Assembly (NCBI GenBank): GCA_017853815.1
Contig: JAFMIT010000036.1
Coordinates: forward strand, 1 to 13,853
DNA from: Actinomycetota bacterium
Lineage (GTDB): Bacteria; Actinomycetota; Actinomycetes; S36-B12; UBA5976
Direction: 5' to 3'
DNA: 13,853 bases
The translations under genes and the position numbers were made by a program. The notes beneath the pieces are model-generated. The model was not told the origin of the DNA. It searched no databases and saw only the letters and a program-made list of their open reading frames with translations. Below are positions 1 to 6,137 of the stretch, in pieces (the first letter of the stretch is position 1; the number at the start of each line of letters is the position of its first letter).

Positions 1-657
1 ATGTCTTCGCGGAGCAATGACTTCGGTTTCACGTTGTTTCAGATTCCTAAGCGAGAAGTGCGTGCTGCCATCGCAGGTAAGGGTGTGAGCCAACACGATG
101 CGCTCGTGGCAACTGTTGCTCGCGCCCTGTATCTGTACCACGCAGCGAGCGGCCAATCTCTTGAGCGAATTCGTGTGAATGTCCCGGTTGCTCTGGATGC
201 GTCAGCTGCGGCTTCGAATAATTTGGTGGTGGCTCGGTTGGAAATCGAGGTTGATGACGCTCCCATTGGCGTGTTGATGGAGCGGAGCAATCAGAGCCTG
301 CGAGCGTGGCGGCAAGAGCCTGCCTTGTTGATTGCGCAGGAGCTCGTGGAGGCCAGTCGACTGATTCCCACGAGCATCCTTGCAAGCGCAATTAAGAAAG
401 CGGACGCCACGATCAGCACGATGCGCGGGCTACCGAGGCTGGGCCACGTGTTTGGTTCCGAAGTCACGGCCATCTGGCCGCTCGTGGCACCTGTGGGAGC
501 TGCGGTGAGCGTTACCTCTATGGGAGCTGGACTCGATATCTCAATGTGTGTCTCTCGGGATCTCGCTGCAGTTTCGAACACGGCACTGTGGGAACAGAGT
601 TTGGCTCAGGCCATGTCCGAGGCTGCAGGCATCTCGCTTGAACCTGTCGTCTTTTGA
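1..657 (+). CDS. WS/DGAT-like O-acyltransferase, C-terminal part (5' end outside window)
   Basis: The 218 visible residues resemble the C-terminal domain of the wax ester synthase/diacylglycerol acyltransferase family, which acylates alcohols or diacylglycerol with acyl-CoA to make storage lipids. The family-like order is visible: a helix near residues 28-48 (GVSQHDALVATVARAL), a strand around 58-66 (IRVNVPVAL, like the family's VPVSLR segment), a segment near 75-95 matching the 'DP' region, and a C-terminal stretch (about 150-190) with alternating Gly/Ser strands. The catalytic HHxxxDG motif of the N-terminal domain is not present. Full-length members are about 450-480 residues, so the ATG at position 1 is probably an internal Met and the gene continues to the left. 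A shorter condensation-domain-like protein is the alternative. It ends 88 nt before ruvC and is probably transcribed separately. The family call is moderately sure; the substrate is unknown. Confidence 0.6.
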   Translation: MSSRSNDFGFTLFQIPKREVRAAIAGKGVSQHDALVATVARALYLYHAASGQSLERIRVNVPVALDASAAASNNLVVARLEIEVDDAPIGVLMERSNQSLRAWRQEPALLIAQELVEASRLIPTSILASAIKKADATISTMRGLPRLGHVFGSEVTAIWPLVAPVGAAVSVTSMGAGLDISMCVSRDLAAVSNTALWEQSLAQAMSEAAGISLEPVVF

Positions 658-701
658 TTTCCTGGGAGTGAACTGCTTGCGGGGTGCGTCACTCAGACGG
701 T

Positions 702-730
702 TTGAGGTCGTTAATGCTTAGGCTTAGAAC
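702..730 (+). promoter_or_regulatory. Candidate promoter for the ruvC-rsh gene cluster
   Basis: In the 88-nt gap before ruvC, TTGAGG (702-707) and TAGAAC (725-730) are separated by 17 nt, each matching four of six sigma70-type consensus positions. A second -10-like hexamer, TAGGCT (719-724), fits the actinobacterial TAnnnT pattern and would place the start near 731, leaving a leader of about 15 nt that contains the ribosome binding site. No palindromic LexA (SOS) box of the TCGAAC-N4-GTTCGA type is visible here. This is inference from sequence only. Confidence 0.3.
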
Positions 731-745
731 GACTGAGGAGAGCAA

Positions 746-1261
746 GTGCGCGTTCTGGGCATCGACCCTGGCCTGACCCGTTGTGGGTTCGGAGTTATCG
801 ACAGCACAACGACCGGCAAAGCGGCGTTGGTGGCTGTCGGTGTGCTGCGCAGTGACCCGACCGCCGCGATTGAGCAGCGTCTCCTCGACATCGATACTGC
901 AATCAGCCAACTTTTTGTTGATTACGCCCCCGACTCCATCGCAGTCGAACGCGTTTTTGCACAAGCCAACGTTAGGACCGTGATGGGCACTGCCCAGGTT
1001 TCAGGCCTCGCGCTTGTCAACGCAAGCCGGCGCGGACTTCCCGTGCGCAGTTACACACCATCTGAAGTCAAAGCGGCGATCACCGGAAGTGGGCGCGCAG
1101 ATAAGGCGCAGGTCGGAACAATGGTGACGAAGATTCTTGGTTTACCCGAGATGCCCAAGCCTGCTGATGCGGCTGACGCGTTGGCCATCGCGATTTGCCA
1201 CCTCTGGCGAGGTGCGGCCCAAGATCGACTGGCGGCAGCTGTTGCCGCAGCGAGGCGCTAG
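746..1261 (+). CDS. ruvC: Crossover junction endodeoxyribonuclease RuvC
   Basis: RuvC is the dimeric Mg2+-dependent nuclease that resolves Holliday junctions by paired nicks, acting with RuvAB in recombination repair. The 171-residue length is normal. The four acidic catalytic residues are all visible: D7 in GIDPG, E68 in VERVF, and D141 and D144 in the DAADALAIAICH segment, matching the family's D/E/D/D set. The GTG start at 746 is supported by the GAGGAG-like Shine-Dalgarno at 735-740 and by the conserved MRVLGIDPG beginning. It is the first gene of a long plus-strand cluster, and ruvA follows after 2 nt. Its position directly upstream of ruvA and ruvB leaves little doubt about function. 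Confidence 0.97.
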   Translation: MRVLGIDPGLTRCGFGVIDSTTTGKAALVAVGVLRSDPTAAIEQRLLDIDTAISQLFVDYAPDSIAVERVFAQANVRTVMGTAQVSGLALVNASRRGLPVRSYTPSEVKAAITGSGRADKAQVGTMVTKILGLPEMPKPADAADALAIAICHLWRGAAQDRLAAAVAAARR

Positions 1262-1263
1262 CC

Positions 1264-1854
1264 ATGTTGTCATTTCTTCGCGGTGAGGTGGTAGCAATCT
1301 CAGGCACCACGGTTGCCTTGGATGTAGCAGGGGTTGGATACGCAGTCTCTGTTTCGCCGAAGACGTTGTCGCAACTGCGCTTAGGTAATTCTGTAACTCT
1401 GCCAGTCACTCTGATCGTTCGCGAAGAGTCCATGACACTCTATGGATTCTTGGATAACGACGAGCGTGCTTTGTTCGAGTTGCTGATGACGGTCTCGGGC
1501 GTGGGACCGAAGTTGGCACAAACCATTCTTGCTGCAATTGAACCTGCGGCGTTGAGTGACGCAATCGCCGCCGGCAACGAGGCCGCACTCGTGCGAATTC
1601 CCGGAGTGGGTAAGAAGAGCGCCCAGAGGCTCATCTTGGAGCTCGGCGACAAATTGGTAAGGCTCTCGAAGCCGACCGCTGCAGTGTCCACGTGGCAAGA
1701 GGACGTGGTCTCGGCTTTGGTGTCGCTCGGGTGGTCTCAAAAGGAGTCGCAGGCTGCTGTTGATGGCATTGATGAGTCGACGATAGATCCGCGTGATCCT
1801 GGTAGCGCTCTGCGGCAGGCGTTGACATCACTCAACCGGACTGGACGGCGTTGA
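1264..1854 (+). CDS. ruvA: Holliday junction DNA helicase subunit RuvA
   Basis: RuvA is the tetrameric subunit that binds the four-way junction and loads the RuvB motor. The protein has 196 residues, typical for the family. An N-terminal OB-fold (about 1-62; starts MLSFLRGEVV, ends near the TLYGF motif) is followed by two helix-hairpin-helix motifs, VSGVGPKLAQ and IPGVGKKSAQ, in the DNA-binding middle domain. A Ser/Thr-rich hinge leads to a C-terminal three-helix domain (about 147-193) that contacts RuvB. The ATG at 1264 was chosen because it gives the canonical N-terminus and has GAGG at 1252-1255 upstream; an in-frame start at 1195 would add residues overlapping ruvC. Its stop codon overlaps the ruvB start (TGATG), implying translational coupling. 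Confidence 0.97.
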   Translation: MLSFLRGEVVAISGTTVALDVAGVGYAVSVSPKTLSQLRLGNSVTLPVTLIVREESMTLYGFLDNDERALFELLMTVSGVGPKLAQTILAAIEPAALSDAIAAGNEAALVRIPGVGKKSAQRLILELGDKLVRLSKPTAAVSTWQEDVVSALVSLGWSQKESQAAVDGIDESTIDPRDPGSALRQALTSLNRTGRR

Positions 1855-2873
1855 TGGAAAACGTTCCAGACATCGTTGATGCAAACTCGCTTCCCGACGA
1901 ACAAACTGTTGAAAGTGCGCTGCGTCCCAAAACGCTCACCGAATTCATTGGGCAGCATCGGGTGCGCGAGCAGCTTGGTTTAGTTCTTGCCGCAACCGCT
2001 GCTCGCGGGGGAGCGGCCGATCACGTCCTGCTCAGCGGACCTCCGGGCCTAGGCAAAACCACGCTTGCGAGCATTGTCGCCAACGAGTTGAACGTGCCGA
2101 TTCGCATAACTTCCGGCCCGGCCATCACTCACGCGGGCGATTTGGCTGCTGTCCTGTCGTCCCTCACCGATGGCGAAGTTCTGTTTATCGACGAGATTCA
2201 TCGCATTGCTCGTAGTGCTGCAGAGATGCTCTACCTCGCGATGGAGGATTACCGCGTAGACGTGATGGTAGGCAAAGGACCAGGCGCCACTGCCATTCCG
2301 CTTCAACTTCCACAGTTCACTCTTGTCGGAGCCACCACTCGTGCTGGCCTACTGCCAGGCCCCTTGCGCGATCGGTTTGGCTTTACCGCCCACCTTGATT
2401 TCTACGACCCCGACGACCTTGCCTCTGTGGTGACGCGCTCGGCTCAATTGCTCAAAGTCGACATTGATACTGACTCAACAGCCGAGATTGGCTCACGCAG
2501 CCGAGGGACGCCGCGAATCGCCAACCGTTTGTTGCGCCGAGTCCGCGACTATGCGGATATCCATGGCGACGGTCGAATCACCTTGGATGTCACCACGAGC
2601 GCTTTGGCGCTTTATGAAGTCGACACGCTCGGCCTCGATCGGCTCGATATCGCCATGCTCAGAGCCTTGATTGAAAGATTCGGTGGAGGTCCGGTAGGTC
2701 TGTCCACCCTGGCCCTCGCCGTGGGAGAGGAAACCGGCACCCTCGAAGAAGTCGCAGAGCCTTTCTTGGTTCGGGCCGGGCTACTCCTGCGGACTCCTCG
2801 AGGGCGAATGGCGACCGACGCTGCCTGGCGTCACCTCAATCTCAGTCCGCCGAACCCCACCCTGCCGCTGTAA
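1854..2873 (+). CDS. ruvB: Holliday junction branch-migration ATPase RuvB
   Basis: RuvB is the hexameric AAA+ motor that drives branch migration together with RuvA. The protein is 339 residues. Visible motifs are Walker A GPPGLGKTT (62-70), Walker B FIDEIH (111-116, D113/E114), sensor 1 in GATTRAG (159-165), the arginine-finger segment LRDRFG (R174), and the sensor 2 segment GTPRIANRLLRR. A C-terminal winged-helix domain ends the chain, with the typical RTPRGR segment. The ATG at 1854 shares its A with the ruvA stop codon. There is no strong Shine-Dalgarno, so coupled re-initiation is likely. A TTG one codon upstream is possible but less favoured. In most actinobacteria yajC follows; here secD follows directly after 61 nt. 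Confidence 0.97.
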   Translation: MENVPDIVDANSLPDEQTVESALRPKTLTEFIGQHRVREQLGLVLAATAARGGAADHVLLSGPPGLGKTTLASIVANELNVPIRITSGPAITHAGDLAAVLSSLTDGEVLFIDEIHRIARSAAEMLYLAMEDYRVDVMVGKGPGATAIPLQLPQFTLVGATTRAGLLPGPLRDRFGFTAHLDFYDPDDLASVVTRSAQLLKVDIDTDSTAEIGSRSRGTPRIANRLLRRVRDYADIHGDGRITLDVTTSALALYEVDTLGLDRLDIAMLRALIERFGGGPVGLSTLALAVGEETGTLEEVAEPFLVRAGLLLRTPRGRMATDAAWRHLNLSPPNPTLPL

Positions 2874-2893
2874 CGCGGCCTCCCGCGGAGCCC

Positions 2894-2899
2894 TAAACT
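2894..2899 (+). promoter_or_regulatory. Possible -10 element upstream of secD
   Basis: In the 61-nt ruvB-secD gap the hexamer TAAACT fits the actinobacterial TAnnnT -10 pattern and would give a leader of roughly 30 nt before the secD GTG. No -35 box is recognisable at the right distance. It follows a short GC-rich hairpin (2874-2887). An internal promoter for secDF is plausible but unproven. Confidence 0.2.
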
Positions 2900-2918
2900 C
2901 TGCGACCTGCACCTTGTT

Positions 2919-2927
2919 GAGGAAAGG
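2919..2927 (+). promoter_or_regulatory. Ribosome binding site deciding the secD start
   Basis: GAGGAAAGG lies 7 nt before the GTG at 2935 and is a strong Shine-Dalgarno match. It overlaps the reading frame that would begin at the upstream TTG (2914), so the GTG is the better start. Confidence 0.75.
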
Positions 2928-2934
2928 TTCCACT

Positions 2935-4515
2935 GTGGCAAAAAGTTCAGCCGCCAGTCCCTGGCGACCGCTGGCAACCCTGCTGGCCGTCGTTTTGGCG
3001 CTTGGCCTCTGGTCGTATCTAGGCCCATCTCGGACTCCTAAGTTGGGTCTAGATCTTCGCGGTGGCACTCAGGTAACGCTGACTCCACGAGTCTCCGAAG
3101 GCACCATCACTGATGATCAGCTCAAGCAGGCGGTCGACATCATTCGCCAGCGCGTGAATGGTCTTGGTGTGGCAGAAGCCGAGGTCTCTACGCAGGGTCA
3201 AGGTGCCAGTGCATCGATCCTCGTGTCGGTTCCAGGTGTCTCAGAGCAAGGTATCGCCGATGTCCTCAAGCAAACCGCGAAACTCGCATTCCGCCCAGTA
3301 GAGCAGTTGGCTGCCGGCGCGCCAGCAAGTGCGTCGACTTCTAGCTCTGCTTCTGCTTCCGCATCGCCTTCGCCAACTGCGTCGACCGAAGTGATTTTCG
3401 CTCCGTACGAATCGACCGCGAACGACGCAGCGCTTCAGAACGCATTCGCCAACATCGACTGCACCAATCCTGCGGTTCGCCAAGGCGGTGTGCCTGACGA
3501 CCCGACGAAGTGGATTGTTACCTGCTCGAAGGACGGCACTGCAAAGTATCTGCTGCAGCCAGCTTTCATCGAAGGAACTTCGATTGACAACGCTGCGGCT
3601 GGTGTTCCACAAGGTGGCACGACGTGGCTTGTCACTCTCGACTTCGATAGCGATGGCACGAAGAAGTTGGCCGATGCGTCAACGTTGCTCTACAAGCAGA
3701 CTTCACCGAAGAACCAGTTCGCCATTGTTCTCGATGGTCTGGTTTCTTCAAGCCCATACTTCTCAGAGCCAATCCTCGGTGGTCAGGCACAAATCACGGG
3801 TACCTTCACTCAACAAGAAGCAACTGATCTTGCCAACATTTTGAAGTACGGCGCCTTGCCTTTGACGTTGGAAATTGCTGAAGTCACCTCGCTGTCACCA
3901 ACTCTCGGACAGGATCAGCTCAATGCTGGCTTGCTCGCTGGTGCACTTGGCCTCCTGCTAGTGGCCGTGTACCTGTTGGTGTACTACCGCGTGCTTGGAC
4001 TCGTGGCGGTGTTTTCACTCGTCGTCGCGGCAATCATCACCTACTTCGCCTTCATCATTCTTGGCGCTCAGCTCGGCTTCACTCTCACCCTCGCAGGTGT
4101 TGCCGGCGCGATCGTCGCCGTGGGTATTACCGCCGACTCGTTCGTGGTCTACTTTGAACGTATTCGAGACGAAATCCGTGAAGGCAAAGCGCTGAAGGCA
4201 GCTATCAACGCCGGCTGGGGACGCGCACGTCGCACCATCTTGGTGGCGGACTTCGTTTCTTTGCTTGCAGCCGTCGTGTTGTACTGGTTGAGCATCGGAA
4301 GTGTGCGCGGTTTCGCGTTCACCCTCGGTTTGACCACGGTCATCGATATTGCTGTTGCCTTCCTCTTCACCCGGCCACTGGTTGTGCTCTTTGGGCGCAA
4401 TAAGTGGTTCTCGTCTGGTTCGCCGATGACTGGTCTTGATCCAAACCGGCTTGGTGTCACCAGCATCTCCACCCCACACGCACGTAGCACCTACGCAGAA
4501 TCGATTGGTGAGTAG
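2935..4515 (+). CDS. secD: Protein translocase subunit SecD
   Basis: SecD partners SecF in the membrane complex that uses the proton motive force to complete Sec-dependent export on the outer face of the membrane. The protein has 526 residues. TM1 lies near residues 12-30, followed by the signature LGLDLRGGTQVTL (37-49). A large extracytoplasmic region (about 50-325) then follows, and a C-terminal block of five predicted membrane segments (about 331-350, 353-375, 381-406, 434-454, 459-485). The conserved GITADSFVV segment puts an acidic residue (D401) in TM4, as expected for proton transfer. Residues 131-151 form an unusual Ala/Ser/Thr/Pro linker between the outer subdomains. C176 and C197 sit in the outer region and could form a disulfide. 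secF begins 1 nt after the stop. yajC is missing upstream. Confidence 0.95.
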   Translation: MAKSSAASPWRPLATLLAVVLALGLWSYLGPSRTPKLGLDLRGGTQVTLTPRVSEGTITDDQLKQAVDIIRQRVNGLGVAEAEVSTQGQGASASILVSVPGVSEQGIADVLKQTAKLAFRPVEQLAAGAPASASTSSSASASASPSPTASTEVIFAPYESTANDAALQNAFANIDCTNPAVRQGGVPDDPTKWIVTCSKDGTAKYLLQPAFIEGTSIDNAAAGVPQGGTTWLVTLDFDSDGTKKLADASTLLYKQTSPKNQFAIVLDGLVSSSPYFSEPILGGQAQITGTFTQQEATDLANILKYGALPLTLEIAEVTSLSPTLGQDQLNAGLLAGALGLLLVAVYLLVYYRVLGLVAVFSLVVAAIITYFAFIILGAQLGFTLTLAGVAGAIVAVGITADSFVVYFERIRDEIREGKALKAAINAGWGRARRTILVADFVSLLAAVVLYWLSIGSVRGFAFTLGLTTVIDIAVAFLFTRPLVVLFGRNKWFSSGSPMTGLDPNRLGVTSISTPHARSTYAESIGE

Positions 4516-4516
4516 C

Positions 4517-5590
4517 ATGTCGAAGCTCGGACATCTTGGTGCGCGGCTCTACCGCGGTGAACTCTCGTATGACTTCGTCGGTCGTCGTCGCCAGCTGTAC
4601 ACACTCTCTGCAGTTCTGCTCGCAATTTCACTCGTTGGCCTCTTCGGCCGTGGACTGAATCTCGGAATCGAATTTCGCGGTGGCGCTGAATTTCAGGTTG
4701 CTTCAGCATCTGGAACTGTCGAATCTGCCCGCGAGGCAGTCGCGTCGGTAGGCATCGAAAATTCGATTGTGACGAAGCTCGGTAACGGCACGTTGCGAAT
4801 CCAAACCCGCGACCTGACCACAGAAGAAACGTCGGCCGTGGTCACGAAACTTGCAACTGTCTACTCAATGCCTGAAGGCGAAGTTCGAGTCCAGATCATC
4901 GGTCCATCATGGGGTGCCGATATCACTTCGAAGGCTACCCAGGCGCTGCTCTGGTTCTTGCTGCTCGTCGCTTTGTTCTTGGCGGTTGCCTTTGAGTGGC
5001 GAATGGCCGTTGCGGCTCTCGTCGCGTTGGTGCACGACGTCGTGATTACGGTCGGCATTTACGCGCTGACCGGTTTTGAAGTCACGCCATCGACGGTGAT
5101 TGGTGTTCTTACCATTCTTGGTTTCTCGCTCTACGACACGGTTGTGGTCTTCGACAAGGTCAAAGAAAACACTCGCGGCATCGAGAAGCAATCGCGAATG
5201 TCGTACCCAGAGGCCGCGAATCTCGCACTCAACCAGACTCTCGTTCGATCAATCAATACCTCGGTAGTTGCGTTGCTGCCAGTTGCTGCCATCTTGATTA
5301 TTGGTGCGGGACTTCTCGGCGCAGGCACGCTACGCGACCTTTCGCTAGCTCTCTTCATTGGTATGTTGGTCGGCGCTTACTCGTCTCTCGCTGTCGCAAC
5401 TCCAGTGCTTTCGCAGCTGAAGGAGAAGCAACCAGAAATCATCGCGTTGGCCAAGCGGGTCGCCAATCGCTCCAAGCGAGCTGCAGAAGGCGGCGACTCC
5501 TCAGTGGCAGTCGAAGTCGACGAACCTCGCACGTATGTCGAAACTGGTTACCGCAATCAGCCACGGCGTAAGCCTCGTAGCAAGCGCTAA
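4517..5590 (+). CDS. secF: Protein translocase subunit SecF
   Basis: SecF forms the membrane complex with SecD. The 357-residue protein has TM1 near 28-46 and the family signature LGIEFRGGAEFQ (49-60). A short outer domain (about 55-135) is followed by five membrane segments (about 143-160, 164-184, 191-213, 243-266, 271-297). The TM4 motif LGFSLYDTVVVFD (D207) is the SecF counterpart of the SecD acidic segment. After the last membrane span comes a charged cytoplasmic tail ending in a strongly basic run (RRKPRSKR). The ATG at 4517 is preferred: it lies 1 nt after the secD stop and has GGTGAG at 4507-4512. In-frame GTG (4508) and TTG (4505) codons would add only three or four residues. apt follows 5 nt after the stop. 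Confidence 0.95.
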   Translation: MSKLGHLGARLYRGELSYDFVGRRRQLYTLSAVLLAISLVGLFGRGLNLGIEFRGGAEFQVASASGTVESAREAVASVGIENSIVTKLGNGTLRIQTRDLTTEETSAVVTKLATVYSMPEGEVRVQIIGPSWGADITSKATQALLWFLLLVALFLAVAFEWRMAVAALVALVHDVVITVGIYALTGFEVTPSTVIGVLTILGFSLYDTVVVFDKVKENTRGIEKQSRMSYPEAANLALNQTLVRSINTSVVALLPVAAILIIGAGLLGAGTLRDLSLALFIGMLVGAYSSLAVATPVLSQLKEKQPEIIALAKRVANRSKRAAEGGDSSVAVEVDEPRTYVETGYRNQPRRKPRSKR

Positions 5591-5595
5591 TTGCC

Positions 5596-6117
5596 ATGAA
5601 CCCCCTCGATCGGCTCACAAGGGTTATTCCTGACTGGCCCATCGAGGGTGTTTCATTTCAGGATCTCACCGGAGTTCTTGCCGATGGCGAGGGTCTGCGT
5701 TACGTCTCAGAACAGCTTGTAGCTGGCTTTGCTGATGTCGAGTTTGATGTTGTTGCGGGAATGGAAGCCCGTGGATTCATCGTTGGTGCAGCCGTGGCTC
5801 GCGAGCGGGGAGTGGGATTTGTGCCGCTGCGCAAGGCAGGCAAACTTCCCGGACCCGTGCATTCTCAAGAGTATGAACTCGAATACGGAACCGCGACCAT
5901 AGAAGTTCATCATGCCGACGTCCCAGCGGGCACCCGAGTTCTGCTGATCGATGATGTGCTGGCGACTGGCGGAACAGCGGAGGCGGCAGTTCGACTGGTC
6001 GAGCGCTGCGGGGGAGAAGTCGTCGGGCTCGGTTTCATTTTGTCTCTGGAATTCCTAGGCGGCGCTAGTCGGCTGGCTGGGCGACGCATTCATTCACTTC
6101 GTACCATTTCGCACTAA
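5596..6117 (+). CDS. apt: Adenine phosphoribosyltransferase
   Basis: This enzyme salvages adenine by joining it to PRPP to give AMP and pyrophosphate in the cytoplasm. The 173-residue length is typical. The N-terminal IPDWPIEGVSFQDLT segment (11-25) is the family's 'IPDFPkpGI.F.D.t' start. The EARGFIVGAAVA segment (58-69) and the PRPP-binding motif VLLIDDVLATGGTAEA (115-130, with D119/D120) are both intact. A LEFLGGASRLAGR region and a final SLRTI complete the fold. It starts 5 nt after secF with no strong Shine-Dalgarno, so translation is probably coupled. Adjacency to rsh is common in actinobacteria and fits a link between purine nucleotide pools and (p)ppGpp, although that link is inference. 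Confidence 0.95.
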   Translation: MNPLDRLTRVIPDWPIEGVSFQDLTGVLADGEGLRYVSEQLVAGFADVEFDVVAGMEARGFIVGAAVARERGVGFVPLRKAGKLPGPVHSQEYELEYGTATIEVHHADVPAGTRVLLIDDVLATGGTAEAAVRLVERCGGEVVGLGFILSLEFLGGASRLAGRRIHSLRTISH

Positions 6118-6137
6118 CTATCGAGCAAGGAGATTGC

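Noticed and set aside
2874..2887. Hairpin CGCGG-CCTC-CCGCG right after the ruvB stop
   Set aside because: The 5-bp stem is perfect but no T run follows, so it is not a convincing intrinsic terminator. It could weakly pause polymerase or be chance.
2914..2934. Alternative TTG start for secD adding seven residues
   Set aside because: The frame would overlap the strong ribosome binding site at 2919-2927 that serves the GTG at 2935.
4015..4518. Minus-strand open frame opposite the secD 3' end
   Set aside because: It is antisense to the conserved membrane domain of SecD; the composition looks like a complementary-strand artefact and there is no promoter or ribosome site.
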